A DNA stretch of 32,249 bases. Origin: Saccoglossus kowalevskii (Eukaryota > Hemichordata > Enteropneusta > Harrimaniidae). The position numbers were made by a program, and so were the translations under genes. Each line of letters opens with the position of its first letter. The stretch's first letter is position 1. This document shows, piece by piece, positions 1-12,000 of this stretch. The stretch spans positions 408,162 through 440,410 of the forward strand of contig NW_003142308.1 in NCBI RefSeq assembly GCF_000003605.2, written 5' to 3'. The notes under the pieces are model-generated. The model was not told the DNA's origin and made no database searches. It saw only the letters and a list, made by a program, of their open reading frames with translations.

Positions 1-133
1 TTTATGTGATACAATAATAATTGCATTAACATTACAGTAGTGATTTTATGTGATACAATAATAATTGCATCAAAATTAAGGTAGTCGCTTACTGTGATAC
101 AATGATATTACATTAACATTGAGGTAGTGACGC
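1..133. repeat. Tandem repeat, about 44 bp x 3
   Basis: Three imperfect copies of a 44-45 bp unit. The anchor GTGATACAAT recurs at positions 5, 49 and 94, and each copy ends in a form of GTAGTGA or GTAGTCG. The array may extend left of the window. No coding role is visible. Confidence 0.85.
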
Positions 134-986
134 CCGAATATTCTGTAGAAGATTTTACAATATGACAAAAATGAAATTGTTTTGACAGAATTACAACAGT
201 TAGTAATCAAAACTATCATAATGAAAATTATAGTGAAATGTAGAATATTTCTAATGCACTGCAACTGTTCTGGCATCAAAGTAATTATCTCATTGCGGAA
301 ATGCGATTTTTTTAGTAATATTGATTTGAACACCTGTTCCATAAGTGCTCAGCTGATATGAAAAAATGATGTTTTCACTTAATTAGGTGACAGGAGACAG
401 ACACACGTATGAATTTAATAGAGGGAACTTAATGTAAATGTTAATAGTCGGCATTTTACTCGTAAGTTTAGGTATATTTTAAAGAAATATTTACCAACAT
501 CCGCCAAATGTGTTTTCACGAACACTACGAAGGAGGTAAAGATAAGCACTCATCCTGTAGCGAACATCGATGTATAATATATATATATATATATACATAC
601 ATATATTGTGACTGTCCCCAAAGACTACTTTGGGCGGAAGTGTGGACGAATTAAAGATTGTATCTGACTATTTGTTTTAATCTCATATTCAAGTGCACGT
701 GTAAGTTTAGGTTAGTGCGGAGTGAAAGGGGTCAGGTGTGTGTCGATAGTGTATATTAGTGCACAATTGAAGGGGTTAAAAGGACAAGAACGATAATATA
801 ATTTCACCACCTGCCACACCTAACTTAGTATATTTCACGATGATCCAAGTTCAAGTTAGAATCCAAGAACTCCTCTGACTCAGAGGAACAATTAATATAT
901 ACAATGATTGTAGGTAACATTTATGTCGGTTTTGATCAGAAACAACTTTCGCAAATAATTATTTAGGAGATTATAGCACGGGCCGT
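134..986. other. AT-rich stretch without recognised genes
   Basis: No convincing coding segment on either strand. It contains a short AT microsatellite at 576-594. If the exon at 987-1113 is real, part of this stretch would be its 3' untranslated region on the minus strand, but I see no clear AATAAA on that strand here. Confidence 0.5.
576..594. repeat. (AT)n microsatellite
   Basis: Uninterrupted AT dinucleotides for about 19 bases, followed by ATACATAC-type degeneration. Confidence 0.9.
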
Positions 987-1113
987 TTATAACGTGGTGT
1001 TAAGCGTGGATGTAACGTCGATGAACTTCACAAACAGCCGGCCGTGGTTCAGCGCATGCCTCTGCCATGTAAGGCGGCTCCTGAAATGTGTTATTCCGTC
1101 TCCGTCCAGAACA
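987..1113 (-). CDS. Candidate terminal coding exon, unknown protein
   Basis: On the minus strand a pyrimidine-rich acceptor (CTTTTACTTTCAG, intron ending at 1114) is followed by an open frame of 41 codons ending in TAA at 989-987. The frame starts with one base that completes a split codon. It encodes a plausible polar stretch containing GDGITHFRSR, LTWQRHALNHGR and FVKFIDVTST. About two thirds of its third codon positions are G or C, far above the AT-rich surroundings, which argues for coding. The open frame on the opposite strand here (994-1182) is probably its shadow. Its incoming phase fits the outgoing phase of the exon at 3640-3548, and also a weak donor just before the stop of the exon at 3097-2931. 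It may therefore be the last exon of that gene. The family is not recognised, and a chance open frame cannot be excluded. Confidence 0.4.
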
Positions 1114-2930
1114 CTGAAAGTAAAAGTTCATATTTGTGTAACTGGTGTATCCCCCCTCCCTGATATTAAAGCAAGTCGTTGAAGCACGAAAGAGCTGTCG
1201 GCATTGGAGACAGATAACAAAAAAATATTGTTACTTCAACTTCCATACAAAAACAATATGATTTGACCTCTATTGCCTACACTTATTATCCTAAAAAACA
1301 ATTATTCCACTCTCAACTTAAACTAATGTCGCAAGTTTAGATGTGAGCTAAAAGACTGCATTAATGAATTTAGAATGAAGTTACGCTTCTATGATTGCTG
1401 AAACTTTGCAGGCACAATGATGTTGTTTCAATTAATAGTTGCATGAAGATAACGATTTGTCATTTCCCTGCCTTTAAGGTTCTAGTTTGGATTATATTCT
1501 CATTGTGGGATTTAGCAGTTTAGAATAAACACGTGTTTTATAGACAATAAACGTGTTGTTGTATTCATCTGTATTATTTTCTAAATTAATATCTACAAGA
1601 CATAGCCTAGTTTTAGTGGTAACGTGGAACCGACACGCATGTAACGTTGTCAGTGAATGGCGACGATATGATCCGGTGTAAATAACACTACGCTTAAACA
1701 GTACAAATCAAGCAAACTGTTTTATGAAAATTGTGATTCCTCCAATAAGCCTCTAAACAAATCTACGTAGCACTGCATCACATTTAATAGCTTTCTTATA
1801 CCGCTCTTTTCCTGTAATGATTTATGTGACGGTTACCATAGCAACACATACAAATAATGATTACCTGGCCATAATGACATGTAATTGGGCGAGATTTTAG
1901 CTGATACTTTGTATCGTATTTACTCACGTTTCCTTAATGCCAGATGAGGCGATCCAATACGTGTGTTTGATGAAAATAGACACCACTGAGGCAGAAACAA
2001 TGGAAAAATATCAAACTGCTAATAATGGTCTGTTTTCACAGAGTATAATCATTTTCCACCTAAATGTGCTTGATCGATTATTTTGTTAATCTAGATTTAT
2101 GATCAAACACTGTTCTGTCTGCCTAAGTGGGGTGAACAAATTTAGACCAGAAATTGAACTCGGTTCATCAGATACACTTCTGTAGCTCTATGTGAATCTC
2201 ACAGCTAGCTATAAAATACCTCGCTTCGGGGATCCAATACTAAAAGATTATAGCGTACATTGAACTAGTGTCACACACAACTCTACATAATCACAATTTA
2301 AGAATATGGTGCCTTTCACTTAGATTGTATAACTCTAAATTAGAACATGTCACTAGCGCAATATTGATAAAATGATGGATTATATTCAACAACAGATATC
2401 ATTTATTTTGTTTATTTCAATCACAAATCCAGCAATTTATTGTTTCTTAAAAGCATATTATAACATGATGAATCATATCGCAGTGACTAAATGTGTTGTT
2501 AATTATTAAGAAAATAAATCAGATACGTACTGTGTTTATGTGCACAATGAGAATGAATAAACAAACAACAAACAAAAAAACCATGATAAACTTGCTATCA
2601 TGTAAAAATAGTTAAAATGACGAGTATATTTCTCCATACGAAACGCCAATCAACAATAAACAATACAAATCGTTGCAATGACACCATTCTACAGACGTAT
2701 GACATAAATATCTCTTATACATTCGACTATATAACTTTACTTTCACATTATTTTATGGGATGTCTACACCGACCATGAAGAGAAGCCAAATCGATTTTAT
2801 AAAATTATATAGCTTGTTGAAATCAAACGTTGTCAGCAAGACTTAGTCGCATCAAAGAGGGGCATTTATAACAGATTTTCATTTCTTTTAAATGGTCGAC
2901 AACCTTTACGCGACCGCTTTGCAAGCGTTC
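1114..2930. other. No recognised gene; possible long intron or intergenic
   Basis: AT-rich and mostly non-repetitive. No long open frame, RNA gene or transposon domain is visible. An AATAAA on the minus strand near 2437-2442 could serve as a poly(A) signal for a gene ending at 2931. Otherwise nothing was seen. Confidence 0.45.
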
Positions 2931-4745
2931 TTAAAGCCACGTAGCTGCTCGACTCCAAGCGGCGTATTTGATATCTCTTGGAGGCGTAGTATCGGTGTCG
3001 TTTGATCTACTCAAGAGACGTATGGCACGATCACCAATAACTCGTGCTATTAAGGCGACTCGTGGGTAAAGACCCAGTAAAGAGTATACATGGCTTACTG
3101 CAAAATATACCACAATATACATCATTAAGCAAGCTGTGCCGTAAAATTAAATGCCTAAGATATTGTCACTTACCGATTCCGACGTATGGGTACGTTGCGT
3201 GTTTTGCTCTGCGCTGAGTCCGTGTGGCGTTGCTGCTTGCAGCAGGTGTCAGTCGTATGACGCATGTGCCGCTATTATCACGTGACGCAAGCACCGCACC
3301 GATCATTTTAATGAATCTATCCAGACATTGTGAAATCAGGGCACATATCACTCTAAGGCAAAGCGTTGCTCCTTGGCAATAACCTTAATTGTCGTTGACC
3401 TTCTGTACTGTTTCTGAGGTTATGCCGCTCACATTGCTTATTAATTTCATGTCCGAAACTTGTATTTAAAGTCACTGGAAAGCGATGAAGTGAATCGATC
3501 TACACCGGCAACGAATATCTCCCTAAAAGTATAAACACAAAACTTACTTCGAACCCTGGGGAAAGGAGTGTTTCTCTAAATTATTCAGTATCTTGCGGAC
3601 TAATTCTCGCTTGTTTGAGTACAATTTTGGTAATACAAAACTGCAATATTTTCCACCGGATTAAATGACTGCACGTTGAGACGAGGATCATCGGCCTATC
3701 GTATTTGCTTTATATACCACTTATGTTTGGTATTGCATTCAATTTATTTTGGGAAACACAGAACAGCGTCGAATAGCGAACGCAGAGCATGTACTTCGAT
3801 TTTCATCCAAGATATCGTTGCAATACACAAAGAATTTAAGTAAAATCAATATAGCGTATAGACCACCTTATTGCAATTTAAACCGAACTCGCTATACGTA
3901 CGTACAAACTTTATGAATATCGACTTATTTGGTGCTAAGTGATACTAATGACTTATAATTTTTTGTTTTCTTTAAAGCAAATCAAAAATATAATATATAT
4001 CCCACACAGAAAACGTATGTATATATTTGCTTTGATCTAAAATAAATCCGAGTATAGCAGTATAACGGCTAGTAATGGCAGCTAGTATCAATCCAGATAT
4101 CGGCATAGAAACAATCTCTTACCAGGCTGTGAAAAATGAGAGCAGTTGGAAATCTACATAAATCGATATAGGTTGCAATGTTATCGTATAAATTCAAGTT
4201 TGTGGCTGACAGTTAGCATATAAACAAAGCAACACGCCTGGGCTTATCGGCATACAAGCTTTGATTTTTGTCCACAATCAGACCGACATATAGGTAAGGC
4301 TTAAGTATCATTAGAAGAGAAACATCAACTTCTTCTTACTTTTGCATGTTATTGTAATTGGTGAAAATTAACATTGCTCATTTCCACAGCACCTAGTGAC
4401 CTCATTATTCATTTCCACAGCACCTAGCGACCTCATAATTCATTCACCTGACACACAGGTTGCATCTCAAGCGTAGACATGTCACAATTACATAATAAAT
4501 TAAAATATTACCATAGAACAATATTATATATCAGAGACCCTTTACTCCATACACGTGCTGCAGTTGTCAATTACAGATAAAAAAGATCGTATAGTATATC
4601 ACGTGTTTTGAAATTGTTTCATGAATTTGAACCATGGATATGGTGTGCATATCTTGGAAGTATGTACTGGATTGAGAAATCTAATAATGGTGTCCTGGAG
4701 GACACCGGGATTGAAGAACGTTGTCCGTATAATCGGGATTCGTGC
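2931..4745 (-). CDS. Candidate multi-exon gene, function unknown
   Basis: Four minus-strand segments join in a consistent phase. Exon A (4745-4603) follows a very strong acceptor, a long T-rich tract ending TTTTTAG. It encodes 47 residues including IPIIRTTFFNPGVLQDT and ends at a weak donor GTGATA. Exon B (3640-3548) encodes 30 residues including KLYSNKRELVRKILNNLEK and ends at a perfect GTAAGT donor in phase 2. Exon C (3352-3174) follows a pyrimidine-rich TTGCCTTAG acceptor, encodes 59 residues including CLDRFIKMIGAVLASRDNSG, and ends at GGTAAGTG in phase 1. Exon D (3097-2931) follows ATTTTGCAG after a 76-bp intron, encodes about 54 residues including LLGLYPRVALIARVIGDRA, and ends in TAA. 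The B-C-D joins are the best supported. Exons A, B and C are richer in G/C at codon third positions than the background. A possible 19-codon upstream exon lies at 5650-5594 (donor GTGTAT, phase 0, matching exon A). The product looks helical and basic. I do not recognise the family, and the true start is not found. Confidence 0.4.
3641..4602. other. Candidate intron, AT-rich
   Basis: Between proposed exons A and B of the minus-strand gene. No coding signal of its own. It contains the 31-bp direct duplication at 4379-4440. Confidence 0.35.
4379..4440. repeat. 31-bp direct duplication
   Basis: Two adjacent copies of a 31-bp unit beginning CATTTCCACAGCACCTAG and ending CCTCAT.ATT, with two mismatches. 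Probably a recent slippage or tandem duplication. Confidence 0.85.
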
Positions 4746-6149
4746 CTAAAAACAGAAAAAAAAGATAAAAGAAATGCGTCCATGAAGACGTATTAAATGT
4801 ATAAATTATATGTATGGTCTAGTATAGATTGCATGCATGGAAATAGTGTAGCTTTTACGTGCAAGGGTGTGAATTGTACATATGGGCAGCGTTGATCGCT
4901 GTCTAGTTTGGATAAATGATTTCTGCATATCTTTCAAAACCACCATTGCGATACTGTGGCGGTGAATAATCGGATATACAATGCGTTGGGGTAGAAAAGA
5001 CATCACCATGTTATGTCTCTAATAACACGTGAACTCATCGAGCAAAATCACTTTTAAATCATGTTGCTCTCTAATGTCACGTTTCGAACAATCACACCAC
5101 TGAGATGTAATAAACTATATATAAATATATTAAATATTGCCAAGCCTTTTTTCCAATTTCCTTAACAATTATTAGTAGTCTTGAAAAACCGGAACCGCAC
5201 AATTAAACCAGATTAAACTGGTTGGTATTTGGATATGTGCTTCGACGTTGCTGAATGACATATCAAAACAAATTGTTGCCAATTATTTGTTGCCATGATA
5301 TCCGATGTGTTGTAATGTATAATAATGATAAAAAAAACGCACTTAGACAATATGTTTTCATCTAAACGCGTGCTTATGTATTATGTTAATTTTCACTCGG
5401 CCACACTATTGCTAATTGTATGACTGCAATTACCACATTCCGGATTGAAAAAAAATACTCTAAACGTGACTGACATACTGGTGACGCTTTTCTGATCATC
5501 AAATTGGAGACTATTAAGGTAGCAACAGGGGTAAAACGTGTTAAGAATTGATCTGTGACATTGTAATAACCATTCTACTATAACAACATACACCTCGTCT
5601 CTCAGCCTACATATAAGCAAATACGGCACTGCATTGTCCACCGTTGTTTTCTAACTACATCCAATAACTGTGGCTATATTACGGACAGCGGATTGTCGGT
5701 CGAATGTCTGTAGTTGTTCGATCATAGCTAAAAAAAGCAGATACAGAAAAACTAACACGTAGTCATATAGCATACAGCGTTATGAATTTACTGTGTATCT
5801 CAAGGGTCATCGCGTGACTGAAGGTGTTTTTCAATAGTATGAATAGTAAAAAAATAGCAAAATAGGCCTCACGCAGTTCTGTGGATAAATATTGATACGG
5901 CATACTGTCAGCATCTTTTTTTTATATTACCTAAAACTCTGTAAATTGAAGTGTGCATGGAATCATGGGTCGAAACTTTGTACATTGTCGTGTGATAACT
6001 GTCATGAAATTGATTGACATGTCATACTTGTTTACAACTCTTGAAGGACAATTGGAATCTACTAGGTGTGCTTGTGATTTACATAAGGAAAGATGTTTAC
6101 GATCCAGTGACTTGCTTACATGAGTGTCTGCATGTCATCGTGAGACCTA
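4746..6149. other. AT-rich stretch, no confident gene
   Basis: Only short open frames. An 82-codon minus-strand frame at 5641-5393 is of chance length, but its upstream end (5650-5594) is flanked by a weak TTAG acceptor and a GAG|GTGTAT donor, so a small exon there is possible. Nothing else was seen. Confidence 0.4.
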
Positions 6150-6245
6150 ATTCTGATTGGCTCCAGTGGAAACCCAGGTGGTGTATCTGAATCAGGGTCA
6201 TTTATGCCCTATAAATAGACTAGACTGAGGACAGTTGGGGTCCAC
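6150..6245 (+). promoter_or_regulatory. CCAAT/TATA core-promoter-like stretch
   Basis: An inverted CCAAT box (GATTGGCT, around 6155-6162) lies about 50 bp upstream of CTATAAATAG (6209-6218), a textbook TATA spacing that predicts a start near 6240-6245. No gene follows on the plus strand, so this could be the promoter of a solo LTR. The minus strand over 6380-6198 is open and moderately GC-rich at codon third positions, and contains NAVILEGTADIRRRQR. A competing reading is therefore an exon of the minus-strand gene. Neither reading is proved. Confidence 0.3.
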
Positions 6246-6380
6246 CATTTCAACTGAGTACTGCTGCGATATTGTGAGACAAGATATATAAGCTTCAATC
6301 ATTCTGTGAGACTTATATGAACTTCTCTGCCTTCTCCTGATATCAGCGGTGCCCTCCAGAATAACAGCGTTCCTCTGCAA

Positions 6381-7699
6381 GCAATACTTCTGTATCTCTT
6401 CGTTGTTGTATTTCAGAAGCCATTGACTGTCATAAACTAATGCACACTTCCCTAATTTTAGTGAATTAATTCATTATATTATTTTAAGCCTTGTTTCTTG
6501 GAATTATTTAAGCCAGGAGCCTTAACTTGATATTTTGGTGTGTGTGAATTTTATTTTCACACCACTGATTTGTCAGCCCCATTCAAGCAGTGGAAGGACC
6601 CATGACTCCAATCTCATGAGAAGAGTAGAAAAACATCGAACGGACAACCTGAATTTCTAGAATAATAATACGCATTTTTCTCAAATCATAGATTCAGCAA
6701 ATAAAAATCAGAAGAGGCAAATCATTAAATCCAGTTTTCAATTTTCCCCCCAAATTTGTGTTAATGATTTACACAAAGGAAGTTGTTTTGTATTAGTACA
6801 TTGTTTTTTGTATTAACTACTTAACAGTATTTACTATGTAACGGACATCTGCACAGATATGTTAAACAATTATAGACACATAAATAAAAGAAATGTGTTC
6901 ACAATAAAATGATTATACATAGCTGTCATGCAGCGTATTCAAACATGTTCTGAAGAATAAATATTTGCCAGAAATAGCAATGTATGCGTTTTACCAGTTT
7001 GAAACATCATACCTTTCTCTATTATATTAGTAGGCAGATATTAATTAGACATGCACAATTTGATATTTCGGAATCATGAAAAGTGGGTAATTTAAGTATT
7101 GTCATATATTACCTTGGGCCTAAATATACGATGTGTATTTGATTTAGAATTGCTATTTAATTCAGACCCCTACATCTGTAAATGAGCATCCAAACATCAC
7201 TACCATTATTTGTAAAATGATTGTAATACTTTTTCTATACTTCCTCATAACCGTGCATTATATGATAGTGCCCAGAAAACGACAGATGAGCGTATCTAGA
7301 ATTGCTTTTTATAACTACCTGAGATCGAATAACAAGTTATTGGACAGATTTTCACATGAAATATCCCCATTGCTGCCGGTTCATTTACTTGTTATTGAAG
7401 AAAGGATAAAGTGTTTTCAGTTTGCTAGACTTGGTGAGGTGAATTTTATTATGACTAAGTCTGAATTATTTAGCATATATATGCTGGGATCATGGATCAT
7501 GTAACATGATAAGGACACTGTGTAAAGATTCAATTACGATTCAGCGCCAACTTAAACCTCTTCTGAAAAATCGCATAATAATCGCTGAGAAGATTTTTAC
7601 ATTTTAGTTGTATATCTATATTCATTACCTGTTCCTTCGACAAGATACTTCAAATATATTACAGTACATAATTTGTGAAAGGTAAACCATAGTAATTAA
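6381..7699. other. AT-rich stretch, no recognised gene
   Basis: Contains a short imperfect hairpin near 6539-6564 (GGTGTGTGTGAA paired with TTCACACC) and a 95-codon plus-strand frame at 7217-7504 with a hydrophobic N-terminus. That length is expected by chance in a window of this size and composition. No transposon domain was seen. Confidence 0.5.
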
Positions 7700-8819
7700 C
7701 ACATTTTTTTGCTCACTTTAACATCTCGAGGTATGTGACTCGCACGATTGACAGATGTAAGCATTTTATTTTGGGTAATTAATTTCTTATCAATAATGTA
7801 CTTGTTTATGTTGAAAATTACACTGTTATTGTGTTGGATCATGTGATTAATGGTTGTAGTAAGATTTTTGTTAACCCTAATCTTGTCAGACCCATGTATT
7901 TTTACATTGACTTGACAACTTAAAGGTCACTGTGGTTGTGGTATTGATTAAAACATTTGTTTAACAAATAATATGTGGTTTTATGAGCATACGCATGATT
8001 GATGCAACAATATTAAACGGTGTGTGCATTTCATTGATTTCGCTGTGCTAGACAGTAGACACTATGATATCCCATTGTACAGTAAAACGGTTGAAGTTAT
8101 ATTGCATCTCAAATAAAATAAAATATGCTATAAAAATCTATCCCATAAATAATGGCAGGTAATAAAACACTGTATAATATTTTCCACATCTCCATACTAT
8201 TGCATTACAAATCCTACTTGTCTGGGTTGGTCGATTCAACCATATTGAATTGTTGACATGGTGGTTGACAATGTCTTAATATAGTAATATGCTCGCGGTT
8301 TTAACATAGAATAGAATATACTCCAAATTTAGTAACGGTGTTACCAATGCAGTCACTAACCCTAAATATGACAAATCCAGGGTGGATATTAATGGACGGT
8401 AATTATTTAAAGAAAGGCGAAATAAATACAGACAGAATATCAAATTCATGATCCTACTTATTAATACCAAGGCCCTGGACATACGAACATTAATGTGTTT
8501 GTTAAGTATCTGTGATTTTCTATTTAAAAACATGACTTTTCGCTAACATTCACCTCATAGTGTGTACCAATTATATACATGTTTGTGTCTGCTGGCTTCA
8601 TAGTGTTACTCCCAAACGCCTGTTATTGTGTGAAAAACATGGGTAAATATAGCTTTTGAAATTTCGTTGAGCTATAAGAAAAGCTCATTATCATCACTCC
8701 TATAAGAGTTTAACTTATTTATTTTGTTGTTTTACTGGTAGTTTATTTTAGTAGCATCTATGTCACTGTTTCACTTGCCAGAGTTCTTTCGTAACTTTTT
8801 TTGCATTATTCATATACAT

Positions 8820-9017
8820 GTCACTGGTCATACCTGACGTCGTCACTGGTCATATCTGACGTCGTCACTGGTCATATCTGACGTCGTCACTGGTCATATC
8901 TGACGTCGTCACTGGTCATACCTGACGTCGTCACTGGTCATATCTGACGTCGTCACTGGTCATATCTAACGTCGTCACAGATCATATCTGACGTCGTCAC
9001 TGGTCATATCTGACATT
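8820..9017. repeat. 22-bp minisatellite, 9 copies
   Basis: Nine head-to-tail 22-bp units, each starting GTCACTGGTCAT and ending CTGACGTC, with a few single-base variants. The last unit degenerates to GACATT. Most junctions create TGACGTCGTCAC, which contains a TGACG half-site of the CREB/ATF type and its mirror GTCA. The array lies inside tandem unit copy 1, where copy 2 instead has an AT microsatellite, so it arose after the units diverged or was lost from copy 2. Confidence 0.95.
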
Positions 9018-12000
9018 GTTTTGACCCCTTTACCATGAATATCAAGCGTGATTTATACCTGTCCGTAATCAAATATTTGACATGTAGCCAGAGCGCTGTC
9101 ACAGATTGCTTCGTTATTTTATTAAAGAAGTCTTTAATGGTGTTAATGATGTTATGGATCACCCAATAAGTATTCTGTTCTAACATCATTAACGCCTTTA
9201 AAAGCCTTATGCTCTTCTGTATATCTACCAAAGGAGAGAATTATACATTGAATAGTATTCTCTGTGTGAGAGTTCACATTATATTATAGCATCATACAAC
9301 ACCTACACGCTATGGATATTGAGTGCATTACATCACGGATTGAGTAGTTTTCCCAGTAGGGACTAAGAATGTTTCACCTCCAAGACCCCTTGAAATAAAA
9401 TCGCGTGTTATCTAGCGTCATGTCTATATATCATAGTGAAAAATTATAATTAATTATATTTCGCCTCTATGCCCAGCTTTAGAGTGAAAATTTTATTTAA
9501 ATATTTTTTTAATATTTTGGTATAAATTATTGTTATGCATTTATTTTTAAAATAAAAATGTACCTAAATTGTTTAATGATTCACAAATCATACAAATAAA
9601 TACATACATAGCTATTTAAGAATGCCCTTATGTGAATAACTATAAGGGTAATTAGGTTTTTTGTTTAATTATTTAACAATTGATCTGAAAATTATCAATA
9701 GTACTGCTTACCCGATTTGCCTAAAATGTTCAACTATAACTGAAATATGTATTAGTATTTTTTTTGAACAGAGGGCGCAATGAAAATTGTATTTTGACCT
9801 ACCCTCTTTAAATATTTGTTAAATAAATAAATTGCAAAAAATAAAAATGCATCTCCTCAATACAATGGGTTTTGGCACTACAGTAGTACGTTTTTGAAAT
9901 AAAATGACTGAAACTTACATGTCACATGTTTTTGATTTAATGTAATTACGCTTTGTAAATGCTTTCATATAACACATACTTTTGCGCAATTTGACCTTTA
10001 TAAACCAATTTCCCAAGATTTGATTTCGAAATAGAGGTCAGTTTCCAAATGTCTTGTTCAAGTATTAAAGTACTGATCGTAACAGACTGTCGTGTAGGTA
10101 TTACTTTAAACTACAGCTTCAAGATTTGTTCTATTTGTGTATTTATGTTGTTGTCCACTCCAGCACCTGGTACATCATTATCAACACAACCATTACAAAT
10201 GTGAATGCATAAGCTGGACTAATAGTTTATTGCACAATTGAATAACTAAACCGCTGATAATAGATTAACCCTGTTATGCTTTCTGATCAAACACACCAAC
10301 TATCCTTATGTCTGGTAGACCTGCAGACACCACAGCTTTGTGTCAATTCTTAAGCTGATAACATCGTCGGACGGTTGTCTACGTTTGGCAATGCGGTCAG
10401 TGGCAATACACACTAAAGAACAGGAAGGAACAGATCACCTCCATAATATCTCACCACAATATCTACTTCCGATTTACTACAGTCAAAGCAGCAATATTTC
10501 CATATATTATTCAATTGTGGAGACTGGTTCGATGGCAATCAAGAGCAAAAAACAGCTCATTTTGTAATTTTGTATATTTGTTTCACACTGTCCACCGACA
10601 ATGAAAATACGACAAAAGTAAATGAAAATAAAAACTATTTTTGAATGTTCTGCAAGCATTGAGTCGTTGACAGCTGTATCTGCAAATGTGTTTCCATCAA
10701 TGCCATAAACATCGTGTGGTTATCACATGAATTTTAAGTGTAGTTAAGTTTTGATATTTAGCAGTTGATGTGATAACAATATTATCAGCTGATAATTCAG
10801 CTGTCTATTCATTGAACTGGTTCATACGATTGATTCAATGGGATAGCATGAAAATACAGTACAACCAATGATATCAGATATCTTACAGTGTATAACTTAA
10901 CATAATTATTACTTTATGTTTGAATGTGAGATGCCAGTTTCTAGGCCGAAATATTCATTTCTCAGTGTATATACATGCAATTCACTTTCTAAAACAGACA
11001 CACACATTGATACGTTACACTCTACTACAGAAACGAGGCTTAATGAACCACGACTGTTAGATTACAATGGATTGTCAGACCATGTAAAAATACAGTACTC
11101 AGTAGACATTCAAGACAAGTGTTATATTGTACGTTACTGAGCATGAGCTGAATGTTCATTGTGTAATGAACATGTGCAGGAATCCCAGGTGTACTCTCAT
11201 TTACATAAAAACAAGAGAATACATTAGAACGACATACGCCGGATGTTTCTATTCTAAACTATATACATCGAATTTGCGCATACATTAAATTGCTCTTATT
11301 CTTCCATTACAGCTGAAACCAAATAGGCACTAGGGTAATGGAAATGCCAATTCCTCACATATAATGGATGGGCGAAATGGATGTGTTCATAATATAACAC
11401 ATATTGACAAAAACTATCATTTATTATGCATTAGCGCATCGAGAATTCCATCATCGAGGGTACAGTAAAAATACAATAAAAAGTGATAGAGAACCTTTTA
11501 ACAGCATGCTATAGATAACACTTCTCACTTGAGATATCAACAAAAAGAGATGATGTTGGAAGTCATTGTAATGACACCAGAATAATCACCGAATAATAAC
11601 ATATGGATTGAAAGAGGACAGTCAAGTTGTAACTAAATCATGCTACATGTTAGTCTTGGTATCTTTAATATGTTATCTAACGAGTGTCATCCCACCCCAG
11701 ATCAAAATACCAAAAAAAGTCCTAACTTCGGCATACATTATAATTATTATTTGAATGTCGACATATTTTGTTATTCCGGAATGTATTTTGTTCCTGAATG
11801 CAGTGTATATAATCCAGTCTGCTGTTCTGATAGCCTATTCTCAGTCGTTCAGATGTTAAACCTACGTGGTCTAGGTTTTGCCTTTTTCACTCTTGTGTAG
11901 AGGAAATGTCACTCTACCAAATCAATTTAATGGGATACCAAATTAAAGAATATATCACAAAATGACTGAATAATCTGAGTGGTATTACTAACACTCTGAG

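Noticed and set aside
712..725. 14-base match (TTAGTGCGGAGTGA) to the PLE at 31422-31435
   Set aside because: One or more exact 14-mers are expected by chance in a window this long, and flanking sequence does not match, so it is not evidence for a second PLE remnant.
7217..7504. 95-codon frame with a hydrophobic N-terminus and a donor-like GTGAGG at 7434
   Set aside because: A few frames of this length are expected by chance in 32 kb at this composition. No family motif and no matching exon were found.
8820..9017. CRISPR-like regular repeats
   Set aside because: The 22-bp units are directly adjacent with no spacers, and the context is eukaryotic. It is a minisatellite.
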